DNA of 64,000 nucleotides from Spongospora subterranea f. sp. subterranea (lineage: Eukaryota > Endomyxa: Phytomyxea > Phytomyxea > Plasmodiophorida). The position numbers were made by a program, and so were the translations under genes. The stretch lies in contig JAUGWO010000001.1 in assembly GCA_049724395.1 (NCBI GenBank), positions 62,001 to 126,000 on the forward strand, in the 5' to 3' direction. Below the pieces are notes generated by a model. The model worked only from the letters and a program-made list of their open reading frames with translations. It did no database searches and was not told the DNA's origin. Below are positions 54,371 through 63,520 of this stretch, one piece after another. Every line of letters starts with the position of its first letter. The first letter of the stretch is position 1.

Positions 54371-54438
54371 ACGAATCTGTTTTTCCAAAAAGAAGGGTAA
54401 TATTTTATTGTTTTTGGGTGAACATCTGAGGGGGCCGA

Positions 54439-55161
54439 TTAATGATGTGTTCCAGGGAGCCAGTTCGCCTGGTGCCCATCGTGGTCGTGATCGTGATGCA
54501 GCATCCGTTCCTCGTCGGCCATCATGCGCATCTCGCTTCCGTGCATGTGCTCGCTGCCCTGAATGGCGTGCTGATTCCCGTGCTGATCCTCCATCATGTT
54601 CCCGAACCTTCGGTACGGCGCCTGTTGGTGAAGGTCGTGATGGTGATGCCCATGGTGGTAATCGTCATCGCCGCCAAACAGACCGAAATGCCCTCCCAGG
54701 CCGTTCTCCTCGTCTTCGATTCCATCCCACTCGGACTGGTGAAGACGCCGCCCAAGATCGTGGCGCTCGTGATGATCACCATCGGCGTCGACGTCGCTGT
54801 TGACCCCACGTCGGTACCCAAGCATGGCCTCATTTCCTTGAAGATGATCGTGTTCGGCTTCGGCGTCGGTCTCGTGAGCGTTATCGTGCATGTGCGAATA
54901 CGAATCGGAGTGATGGTCCTTAGCGCCCAACGTGGCGGTGAGCTGGGCTTGCGTCTGTGTCGTCGACTTGTCCTTCCCTTTATGGTCCAGATTGCTGCCG
55001 AGATGGTCGGTGAGCTGCTCGGCGTCGTGCATATCGATATGATGATGGCCACGTACGGCTTCGGCGTCTTTATGGTTCAGCATCTGTTCTTTATGGTCGG
55101 CGTGGGCCAGGCCGATCGCCAGGGCGATGGACAGGGCCAGCACTATTGTACGGGGAATCAT
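54439..55161 (-). CDS. Secreted His-rich protein, KDKS family (member 4)
   Basis: Single exon, 240 aa, ATG 55161. Signal peptide MIPRTIVLALSIALAIGLAH. The N-terminal part (AVRGHHHIDMHDAEQLTDHL) leads to the core LDHKGKDKSTTQTQAQLTAT then LGAKDHHSDSYSHMHDNAHE and DHLQGNEAMLGYRRG. These match the gene at 56172 nearly position by position (HIDTRDADQLAE, LDHKGTDKSNTVTHAQLSAV, LGAKDHHEDSYSHIHDSAHE, DHLQGDAAMAGMRQG). The C-terminal half is its own: GGDDDYHHGHHHHDLHQQAP and MLHHDHDHDGHQANWLPGTH. Head to head with 56172. The plus strand carries a long spurious ORF. Confidence 0.87.
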   Translation of the reverse strand: MIPRTIVLALSIALAIGLAHADHKEQMLNHKDAEAVRGHHHIDMHDAEQLTDHLGSNLDHKGKDKSTTQTQAQLTATLGAKDHHSDSYSHMHDNAHETDAEAEHDHLQGNEAMLGYRRGVNSDVDADGDHHERHDLGRRLHQSEWDGIEDEENGLGGHFGLFGGDDDYHHGHHHHDLHQQAPYRRFGNMMEDQHGNQHAIQGSEHMHGSEMRMMADEERMLHHDHDHDGHQANWLPGTHH

Positions 55162-56171
55162 GATCGGGTTTCAGAGGAGGTGGTTTCAAAAACGCCAGAA
55201 ATCGCACCAGCAAATAATACGCTTTTGATATTGATTCGATAATATATAAAATGAGATAAGGACGGGGATCAGGTCTCAGCTGGCAAAGGAAATCAGAACG
55301 TGACTCACACTCCGATCGCCCCGGGTGAATCACCACAGCTCTTTGCTCACAAGGGGGGCCAGTCCCTCCCAAGGGCCAGGGGTTCATCCAATCGGGGCCC
55401 TCCGTGTTTTGAGACATCACGCGTTGGCCAATCGGAAGCGGGACCTGACCTTAACCCCCATCCTTATCGGCGAGTTGACCAGGCGAGGCAGATCGTTAAT
55501 GAGGATAGGGCCGAACGTTTACATCCCCAGATTCAGTGATCGTTTTGCGTTGTCCATTGGCACTTGCGATTCCGTTGCCCAGCCAAAGTAATATGTTTGG
55601 TTAGCTGGCTGCGTATCGACATCGCCGTTCACGAAGCAAGGAGACGCAACAGCGCTTCGTAAAATTGCTATCAGCGTTTCAACGCCTCACAAGTTTCATT
55701 GGCATTTCGTCAAAATGAACTTGATTCTGGTTTTGTGCCACAATGATTTTCCCGGCGACGCTGATCGCTTCGGGTACTCAATAAAACACTGTTAACTGGC
55801 CAATATCATCGATCGTTGAATTTTCAAACACAGCGTGAATAGGAATTATTTGTTCGCGTTAATCGTTTGTTTGTATTGTTCGTTTCGTGGTATTTGACCA
55901 ATTCCGCAACCTATCGTGTTGATGTGCTCGGCGCCGTCCTGAGATGGTCCCAATCCGCCAAGATTGCTGACAGATATCATCCAGCGATGGTCCGGAATCT
56001 GATTTGGGACCGTTGGCGATCATGACCAAACGTCAGTTGCGTCAATGTCCCAAAGCGGAATGGGAAGATGAGTCATCGTCAAACTAACAACGCGTTGCCA
56101 TTTCCGGGATCTTCTGGATCGGATCGGCCATTGTTGATATTGGGATTTTTGCTGGGCAACGTTTGGCGAAC
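55162..56171. promoter_or_regulatory. 1-kb divergent intergenic region of the paralogue pair
   Basis: Separates the starts of the two closest KDKS paralogues. It holds only short unconvincing ORFs (for example 55325-55591 plus). Must contain both promoters. Confidence 0.4.
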
Positions 56172-56812
56172 ATGATGTCTATTCGAATATTGGTGGTATT
56201 CGTTGCCGTTGCGTCTTTGGCAATCGCTGAAGATCACGCCGGTCAAGCTGTCGAGGGAGATCACGTCAACGCCAACAACGGCCATCAACATATTGACACG
56301 CGCGACGCCGACCAGTTGGCCGAGAAATCGGGGAAGGTTCTGGACCATAAGGGAACCGATAAATCCAACACGGTGACGCACGCGCAGCTGTCGGCCGTTC
56401 TTGGCGCCAAAGACCACCACGAGGACTCGTACTCCCACATACACGACAGCGCTCACGAGCTGGACACAATGGGCGAAGGGGATCATCTGCAGGGAGACGC
56501 CGCCATGGCCGGAATGCGACAAGGAACCGATGTCCACGACGATCACGACTACGATTCGCATCACGGCAACCACGTAAACCCCATCGGTGCCGTTGACAAA
56601 TGGGTTCGCGTTTTCTGATTTGTGTGTGTGTTCGGTTCCAGGGGCGAGATCATCACGCCATGTTCGGGGACGATCCGCATTCGGAAGCGCTGTCCCATGG
56701 GCACGGGTATGACGACCTGTATCTGGGCCAGTTCGATCACGTGGGCATGATGCACCACGACGACCATCATGGTCATGGACATGGACATGGCGCTATGAGG
56801 CATCATTTCTGA
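56172..56812 (+). CDS. Secreted His-rich protein, KDKS family (member 5)
   Basis: Two exons (56172-56573 and 56642-56812) join in phase into 190 aa. Start MMSIRILVVFVAVASLAIAE, a clear signal peptide. Mature region GHQHIDTRDADQLAEKSGKV, core LDHKGTDKSNTVTHAQLSAV with LGAKDHHEDSYSHIHDSAHE, then DVHDDHDYDSHHGNH at the splice and GRDHHAMFGDDPHSEALSHG, FDHVGMMHHDDHHGHGHGHG and HHF. About 45% identical by eye over the first 140 residues to the gene at 54439, and divergent from it. The conserved (H/x)-I-D-x-x-D-A-(E/D)-Q-L segment before the core is restricted to this pair. Confidence 0.87.
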
Positions 56813-56857
56813 GGAAGACTGCATACCGACAAAAGGCGTTCGGCCAATTGATCTCTA

Positions 56858-57139
56858 TTATTTCGATAAACAATGATATTTTCGTCTTTTCTTGGTGAGA
56901 TGGGATGTTCGTGTTGAATGAGGGAAGAAATTCGCCGAACTGATGAAGTCGGGGAAAACGCTTTGCCAGATTGGATCAATTGTGGCAAACGCTGAAAGCG
57001 GCAACAACGGATGTAAAACATTCGAGGTGCCAGATATCTCCCTGCCATCAAGGGTGATTCGACTGGCTCGGTGGGCTAAATATTCAATGAACGCCCCGTG
57101 ATAAAGCCTGAAGGAGATGATAGCGACGTGATCGTGCAT
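56858..57139 (-). CDS. Possible 3' exon or small ORF, unknown
   Basis: Frame MHDHVAIISFRLYHGAFIEY then LAHRASRITLDGREISGTSN, LHPLLPLSAFATIDPIWQSV and a basic end KKRRKYHCLSK. The frame stays open upstream to 57334 without another ATG (FCVCVERVVQV), so it may be the last exon of a longer gene. Protein-like composition, no family. Confidence 0.35.
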   Translation of the reverse strand: MHDHVAIISFRLYHGAFIEYLAHRASRITLDGREISGTSNVLHPLLPLSAFATIDPIWQSVFPDFISSANFFPHSTRTSHLTKKRRKYHCLSK

Positions 57140-57593
57140 CACCTGAACGACTCGTTCCACGCAAACACAAAACTGCTGGGAACAGCTGATAGATCGAAAA
57201 CTATTGTGTTTGTTGAGCTCTCCGATCTGGTGTAGTCTCACCGCAAGAGCCTGATCGGGCAACGCCCTTGACCATGGATAGGACGAGCGGATTGAATGGG
57301 CCACACAGGATTCCCACAACAGGGTCAGTACCACAACCTCGTGTCGACCATTTCAGCCAACACCTTCATTATCAGCATATTAACCGTTGATTTTTGGGAA
57401 TCTCAGACCACACTTCAGTGTGTTATGCAACAAGAACAGGTCTAATTCCAGATTTAATCATAACAGATGGTGTTCGTAATATAGACCCAGAACCGTTGAC
57501 CAGAATGTTAGGAAGATCGATTGATGGGATCATATCAAGTACTGTACTGTAAAGTAGTACAGGGGTAGAAGTGTTCATAATAAATCATAACAA

Positions 57594-57677
57594 GCACTTG
57601 TGGCCGAGCGGTCTAAGGCGCCACCTTTAGGCGGTGGTCTTCGAGAGAAGGCGCGGGTTCAAATCCCGTCGAGTGCA
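57594..57677 (+). tRNA. tRNA-Leu (anticodon UAG)
   Basis: Class II cloverleaf: acceptor GCACTTG pairs with CGAGTGC, D arm GGCCGAGCGGTCTAAGGC, anticodon stem CCACC/GGTGG with loop TTTAGGC (anticodon TAG), long variable arm TCTTCGAGAGAAGGC, T arm with GGTTCAAATCCC. A T7 run shortly after (about 57683) fits a Pol III terminator. No intron; CCA not encoded. Confidence 0.96.
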
Positions 57678-57999
57678 TTCATTTTTTTGGCGGTTACAGT
57701 ACCGCCTCCGTTTCGAAGTTCAAGTCCAATTTACCGAACATTTTTGTTTTAGAATAGAAGTCCTATCTTGTACATTATAGGGATTTTACCGCTGTCATTA
57801 CCTGCGTTTAACGCTCTCAATGTAAGGATCTGGTTTGTCGACATTCTTGTCGATCAGGTTCGCGTTGTTTTCTTAAGCTGCCAAAATATTTCGCGCGATA
57901 CTTCGCGTTTACTCTGATTTGATGGAAAGAGAGAAGAAGGTTCTGTTGGCCCGATTGTTGTTGTGGCATCAGGTCAACAATGGCACAACATCAGGTCAG

Positions 58000-58560
58000 A
58001 TGCGGCGTTTTCAGGAGCAGCCCGGTTTGGCCCAGGCATAAATGTTCACAATCAGTCGGCCAACTGCACTATAAAACGGCAATCCGTACCAATGGAGCTC
58101 GTGGCTGAAATTATATCGAGACGACAAAACGAGACCATCGAGCTTAACGACGATTTAACAGTTATGTTTTGGTTGTTCTGTGAAGATGAATTGTTCTCCA
58201 GGAATCTCTTCCAGAGATTTTCATACACGACCTCGAGCGGACGAAGAACATATATCAACTGCCCCCATTTGAACTGTTAAGGAAGAGAGATGTTGATTTG
58301 CCTGTTTGATACCGGGTTCTTTAACTCAATCCAGTCTCTCAGAGAAAAAGTTGCCACAAGTCATATTGCTGATCTTGATGTTGCAATAGACAACACGTTT
58401 GATCAGACGAATGAAACAAAACTTAACAGAGTTTTCATCACATTACAACAGTGCATGAAAGAAACGATGACAGTTAAGGGGATCAACGCATATCAACGTT
58501 CTCATATCGGCAAGCAAAGACTTGAAAGAGAAATTTACTACCAAAATTGATTGAATGCGC
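58000..58560 (+). mobile_element. Tc1/mariner transposase relic
   Basis: The 3' part reads FDTGFFNSIQSLREKV then VATSHIADLDVAIDNTFDQT and RVFITLQQCMKETM, the transposase C terminus with the LDxGFFxxIQSLQ signature. Upstream frames hold degraded N-terminal transposase. Several stops and frame changes; inactive. Plain DNA transposon. Confidence 0.75.
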
Positions 58561-58908
58561 ACCGGATTTGATCGAGTACGCTCAAGAGATAATCGATTCC
58601 TGATAAAAGCCCATTTTTTATTTTGGGAATAAATTTGCCCGTAGTGGACTGGGTTTTTTGTTAGATTCCGTGATCTGATGTTGTCCCTAATTGTTAGGTT
58701 TATTGAAAACGTACAGAATGCATTCATTCACATACCTAGTGTCTCTTGCATTCGGTTGACAACTTCAAAGTCGCAGCAAATCGATATAGGAGAATGTCTG
58801 CGCGCTCATGTGGGAAATCTTGTACGAATTCCCACCTTCATTTTGATAACCGATTTCAAGCACTGCTGGAGCGTGAGGAATATGGAATTCAACTTCGTTT
58901 CGGACAGG

Positions 58909-59660
58909 TCAGCGAACGTTCTCGGTAGCAGCAACTAAATCATCGATTGTCCTGTAAGGTGACTGGTGCTGTAAGGATTGGATCGAATTGAAAAACCCCA
59001 AATCCAAAACGTTTGTGTCAGGACTGTTGGGCGGCTGGCAACGAAGCCGAATATCAAAACCATCTAGCCTAGATACTGCCAAAAAGGCGGGATCATCTGA
59101 ACGAATGTGAGGCTTGGCGTTGTCATGCTGAACATAGGATGGGCATTCCAGCATGACGTCGTGGCCATTTCTCACGACTTGCAGGAAGGACTTTGTTGAG
59201 CAAGAACTCAGAGTAGATTTCCTTCGTAACATTGACCGGCTTCGTCACTAGGGTTCCTGCTTCTCGGTTTTGCTTTTACGCTGAGCAGGCTCTTTAACAG
59301 CAAATGGATTGTCGTGACACAGCTGCTAAGAACATCACCTTCTCGACTAACCTTTTGCTTTTTTTTATGTTCGCAGAGGCTCTGGTTCATCAGGACAAAG
59401 GCGGTAATTGGCCTTGGTCTTGTTAAGGTAACAACATTTTTCATCTACATGAACGTAGTCATACATGTCTCAAATTTCGGGGGATTCGTGTCTGGATCGA
59501 TTATTGACAATGCGAAAGCGATTCTCTGCACTTTGTTCGGTTCTTCAGCAATGGCTCAATCGCGCTGGAATGTCTTCTCATTTGCCCTTGCTTAAATTTT
59601 CCATGCAGCGTGCTTTTCGGCTCATCAATAGCAGCAGCAAGGGTTCTTAAAATACCCCTC
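58909..59660 (-). mobile_element. Second Tc1/mariner transposase relic, opposite strand
   Basis: From right to left: N-terminal helix-turn-helix part (TLAAAIDEPKSTLHGKFKQG, about 59650-59580), YDYVHVDEKNVVTLTR with the first catalytic Asp (about 59460), then YVQHDNAKPHIRSDDPAF with the second Asp (about 59130) and PPNSPDTNVLDLGFFNSIQS (about 58990), with the third Asp before the LGFF. Fairly complete but split over frames, so inactive. The element belongs with oomycete-type mariners; it and the copy at 58000 form an inverted pair. Confidence 0.8.
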
Positions 59661-59673
59661 CGGGATGAAGGTA

Positions 59674-59817
59674 AAACATCGCGGTCGTCGACGTTCCCTA
59701 CTAATTATGGACAATACGTCAACGTTGCACTCCTGGAGTCGTGTAGAAACAGGGTCAACCCAATGCCCTTTGAAATCGTCCATAATTAGTAGGGAACGTC
59801 GACGACCGCGATGTTTT
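59674..59817. repeat. Fold-back repeat, about 38-bp arms
   Basis: ATCGCGGTCGTCGACGTTCC and the next bases to TAATTATGGA (59680-59711) recur in reverse complement at 59778-59810; the loop is about 66 bp. It sits exactly between the mariner relic and the DDE_1 relic. Confidence 0.9.
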
Positions 59818-60132
59818 ATCTAGGGATTTAACGCGTTCCACCCATTCAAGCATAAGCTCACCGTTATTCCAAGCGTTCACTTGTACCGACATCATCGCAA
59901 ACTCGGGATACCCGTTTGCCTGGGCTAACACAGTAACCTTTCGAAAAATACTTGCACCCCGCTTGCCTTCAAATATAATGAAACGGGGAAGTTCTTCCCC
60001 AGACAATGTCACCGCTAGCAACACAGATGCTCGCTTGCAGGATTTGGTTCCGCGAAGGCTAACGGTTCGAGCTCCATCGTGCTCCAACGTCGTGCTTCTT
60101 GAATCATCAAAATCAAAATTTGTCTCGTCCAT
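59760..60132 (-). mobile_element. Pogo-type DDE_1 transposase fragment
   Basis: Open 124-codon fragment: MDETNFDFDDSRSTTLEHDG with the first catalytic Asp, then ARTVSLRGTKSCKRASVLLA and LSGEELPRFIIFEGKRGASI, typical of the DDE_1 nuclease start. The rest of the domain is missing beyond the fold-back repeat. A block CTAGGGAATTCGAGAG at 60209 also occurs at 6278, next to the Tigger nest, perhaps an element end. Confidence 0.75.
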
Positions 60133-60239
60133 ATTGATGACAGTATCGCTAAATTACTGGCCAGAAACAATCATTTGATTCGTCGCGCTCACCCACTCGA
60201 TCATAACTAGGGAATTCGAGAGCCGCAACTCCGCGCCAG

Positions 60240-61272
60240 TTGACATCAATTTCTAGCGGTTCTATCAACAACCCGGATTTTAGAGAACGCCTGAACAATT
60301 TCGAATCTCATCAGCCCGTCATCGTTAATCGCATTGATTGCGGTAATGACGTTGTCGAGTTTTTGCAGCAGCGGCTAGATGCCGGTGAATCCAGCGACGA
60401 AATAGCTCGACGGCTTCGCGAACATCGTCAGATTAATGCCAGTGTTCGCACGGTGCAGAGATGGATTAAGCGGCACGGCCTGATTCGCTGTATTGCTCGA
60501 CAGCGCTGCAGCGTTCCAATGAATGGCTGACTGACGTCGAACGCATGATTCGTCGTGGCAAAACGTACGAGCAAGTTTTGCACTTTCTGCAGGTTTGCGA
60601 TAGTGAATGTTGGATGACGTTGTCCGATTGTAGGAAACGGGAATCAGCGCCCGGGAGTACGTGCCGCAAAAGTTGATCGAATCAATGGTCGCTCTGGAAT
60701 CTCAGGGTGACGGTCGTTCGATGGGTTGCCGAACAATGACGTTAAGGTTGCGAGAGACGTATAATATAAATATGACACGTGATGCGGTCAATGAGGCTCA
60801 ACGCCATCTCGATCCCGATGCAGCCGCATCTCGTCGGAAAAGGCGTTTAACGCGTCGGGAGTATGAGGTCGCGGGTCCTAATGCGTTGTGGCACATCGAC
60901 CAGAACGATAAATTGCGACAGTTTGGATTCGGGATACATGGGGCAATCGATCGGTGGTCTCGTAAATCAATGTGGTTGAGAATGGGATCCTCGAATCGCC
61001 TGCCAGAGCAAATCCTGGCCTACTACCTTTCTGCGGTTGAAAGTGTTTGGTGCATGCCAGCCCGTCAGCGAACAGATCGCGGCGCAGAGAACACAATGAT
61101 TGCTGCCGTTCTGTGCCATTTTTATGGGCAATGCGCTCATATCTTCGGCCGTTCAGTTGCCAACCAGAGAATTGAATGTTGGTGGAACCAAATGTACTCA
61201 ATGGGTATTGAGTTCTGGATCGAATTTTTCAAAGATCTGGAGCGCAACGGAACTTGGAACTGGATAAGTTGA
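60240..61272 (+). mobile_element. Integrase-bearing element fossil (rve-type DDE core)
   Basis: N-terminal helix-turn-helix region (LDAGESSDEIARRLREHRQI, VRTVQRWIKRHGL) is followed by an integrase core: GPNALWHIDQNDKLRQFGFG with the first Asp, IHGAIDRWSRKSMWLRMGSS, a TDRGAENTMI segment with the second Asp, and SVANQRIECWWNQM with the Glu. This resembles the integrase core domain proteins common in invertebrate and fish genomes, part of a poorly named element class. It looks old and broken in a few places. No terminal repeats recognised. Confidence 0.7.
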
Positions 61273-61306
61273 AAGGAAAATCTTACCAGCTTTAATCAAA
61301 GCGCCG

Positions 61307-61688
61307 TCACACGTGGCCAGATCGTAAGTGGCGCCGCTCTCTCCATGCTTGATAAGGAAACAGAGCTTCCTCCAACTCGGCAACAACACAATCATACGAT
61401 TCGGATCTCAGAATCACGACGTTGACGGCGGGAATCTTGTCGAGTTTGATCGGCCGTCGCGATTCTTGATCGTATCCATACGGGACGGCCATTACATTGA
61501 CCTTGGGAATAGGTTTTGGCGATGGGGGCGCACCTCGGCGTGTATTGGCCCTTAAACGACCCACTTCTGCAATTGGTTTGCTTCATCTCTTCGTTGGCCT
61601 GTTGTATTGTCTGCCGGACGACAGCCAAATTGCTAGGACATTGAACGGCGCAAGCACCTTGGGGCATACCGCATTTGATGCAAAACAT
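61307..61688 (-). CDS. Cys-motif ORF of uncertain origin
   Basis: A frame starting MFCIKCGMPQGACAVQCPSN, with two CxxC/CxxxC pairs like a zinc ribbon, then LAVVRQTIQQANEEMK; a second overlapping frame continues with KPIPKVNVMAVPYGYDQESR and VVILRSESYDCVVAELEEAL. Whether this is one spliced host gene, or part of an element, I cannot tell. Its 5' end is duplicated in inverse orientation by the repeat at 61649-61811. Confidence 0.3.
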
Positions 61689-61811
61689 TGTCAAAAGATC
61701 GCCAGTTGACATTCAATTCCTCTCCATCCCCGTTCCGCAAGTCCGCGCCATTTGACATTAAACCTCTTTTGACAATGTTTTGCATCAAATGCGGTATGCC
61801 CCAAGGTGCTC
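61649..61811. repeat. Fold-back repeat, about 45-bp arms
   Basis: GCACCTTGGGGCATACCGCA through CATTGTCAAAAG (61654-61698) recurs in reverse complement at 61766-61809, with a 67-bp loop. The arms look perfect. Confidence 0.92.
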
Positions 61812-61899
61812 TGCTAACATAGTTTCGATTGGACATAACGTCACATTTCTTGGAAAAGCAAGAAACAAACCACAGTCACATTATCCACGCAACAGAAGC

Positions 61900-62300
61900 C
61901 GAATACATTGCAGCTTATTGGACCGCAAATGGCCAGAAACAGTAGTCAATGTTCGCCTCGATCAGTGCACAGCGTGTCATGCTCAACAGAATGGTCAAGC
62001 TGAAAGGCGTAATCAGACCATCATGAGCATACGCTGTGCACTGATCGAGGCGAAAGTTGACTACTGTTACTGGCCATTTGCGGTCCAATACTCAACTTAT
62101 ACCATGAATCGACTACCAACTCGACGTATCGAATGGGCAATCCCATACGAACTATGGATGAACGTCGAGCCCGATGTCAAGCACTTGAGACCATTCGGAT
62201 GTACAGCATATGCGCACATTGAATCCACTATGCGAGATTCACATCAAACCAACGTCACTGAAATGCAAATTCTTAGGATATGCACCATACCAGAAGGGAT
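61900..62300 (+). mobile_element. Ty1/copia retrotransposon fossil, integrase part
   Basis: QNGQAERRNQTIMSIRCALI, then YCYWPFAVQYSTYTMNRLPT, IPYELWMNVEPDVKHLRPFG and CTAYAHI are the C-terminal part of a copia integrase (the NGxAERxNRT and LRxFGCxAY landmarks). Only this part of the element is present. Old and broken. Confidence 0.85.
61919..62089. repeat. Fold-back repeat, about 58-bp arms, inside the copia fossil
   Basis: GACCGCAAATGGCCAGAAAC through TCAGTGCACAGCGT (61921-61976) is nearly the reverse complement of 62032-62087, with a few mismatches and a loop of about 55 bp. Confidence 0.88.
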
Positions 62301-62319
62301 ACATACTTCTTCTATTGAA

Positions 62320-62610
62320 CTAACAACCGGTGTACCGTTCCCGCCTCTGAACGGCAAATCAAATTACATATTATGGGCCAAGAAGACCAAATTAATCATC
62401 AAAGCATTCGGAGGGAAATCACTGATTGACGAATCATTGGGATTCGCCACCCAGGTTAGATACAAACCAGAGAAAACTGGACGATCGCATTCATGCTGCC
62501 CTGTGTTTATCCGTCGCTGATGACATATTCAGTTTTGTTGATAAAACCGAAACGACTCACCAGGGTTGGTTTGCACTCAGTCTGCTACAGGTCTTCAGGA
62601 ATGCAATTTC
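62320..62610 (+). mobile_element. Copia gag-like fragment
   Basis: FPPLNGKSNYILWAKKTKLI, then DDRIHAALCLSVADDIFSFV and TTHQGWFAL follow the N-terminal gag pattern of copia elements (L-x-G-x-N-Y-x-x-W ... A-x-x-x-I-x-x-S-L ... A-W-x-x-L). It lies behind, not in front of, the integrase fragment, so the two are from separate insertions or a rearrangement. Fossil. Confidence 0.65.
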
Positions 62611-62619
62611 GCACTCAAG

Positions 62620-63520
62620 AACTTGTTCCGGATAGAGCAAGGGGGATGGTTCATATCAGCACCAGTTCTCAAAACATACGACTCAGACCTCCCAATCGTA
62701 ATCGAAGCCGATGCATTGGACTATGCCCTAGGGGCAATATTATCCCAGTCCCGCGATGATGGCGATTACCCAATTGCTTTTTTTTCGCGTAAGTTGAGTT
62801 CCGCTGAATTAAATTACGAGATTTATGACAAGGAACTCATCGCAATCGTTTTCCGCTTTCCAACAGTGGCGACACTACATGAACGGCGCGTTCGTGCCTA
62901 TCACTGTCTGGAGCGATCATAAAATGTTAGAGTGGTTCATGTTGTCGAAAATTCTAAATCGTCGACAAGTAAGATGGTCCATGCTTTTTTCAGAATTCAC
63001 ATTTCAAATGAGACATCGCGCGGGTAAATTATCAGCCACCTGATGCACTATCTCGTCGTCCAGATTGTCAACTCATCAATCATGATCGGGTTACGCGGCC
63101 GATCTTGTCCTACCATCTTTGTCAATAGTCTGCTTTTAGGACCAACAACACCGTTTCCCAGTCCAGAATTATTGGAACGTTTGAAACGTCTGAATTTACC
63201 CCTGTCAAAGTTAGAGCAGTTTTCGTTGGTTGGCAACATTCTATGTTTTTCGTGATCGCGAATATGTAGCAAAAGATACCCGGCACCTGGCACTCGTTCT
63301 TCGCGACACGACGCGCCTTTAGCAGGACACTTTGGAAGAGCAAACTCGGGTTCCAACACTCACACACGATTTGATCGGTGGATAACAAGATCTGTATTAG
63401 AACTGTAAACTCAGGACAGCAGACGGGTTTGGTCCGTCTCATTCGTCAAGATCTTGGGCCACACGATGGTGTGAGTCTGTTGCCATTCTAATTCCCGAAA
63501 CGACTTATCGATCAGAGCGA
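62620..63520 (+). mobile_element. Ty3/gypsy retrotransposon fossil (RNase H to integrase start)
   Basis: [20 protein letters not shown] and [20 protein letters not shown] with ELIAIV are the gypsy RNase [21 protein letters not shown] and FQMRHRAGKLSAT continue it, with DALSRR following. Near 63300, APLAGHFGRAKT is the zinc-binding start of the integrase. Only the middle of the element is here; no long terminal repeats seen. Old and broken in several places. Confidence 0.88.

Noticed and set aside
54442-55242. 266-aa plus-strand hydrophobic ORF
   Set aside because: Shadow of the minus-strand His-rich gene, whose signal peptide and paralogy with 56172 decide the strand.
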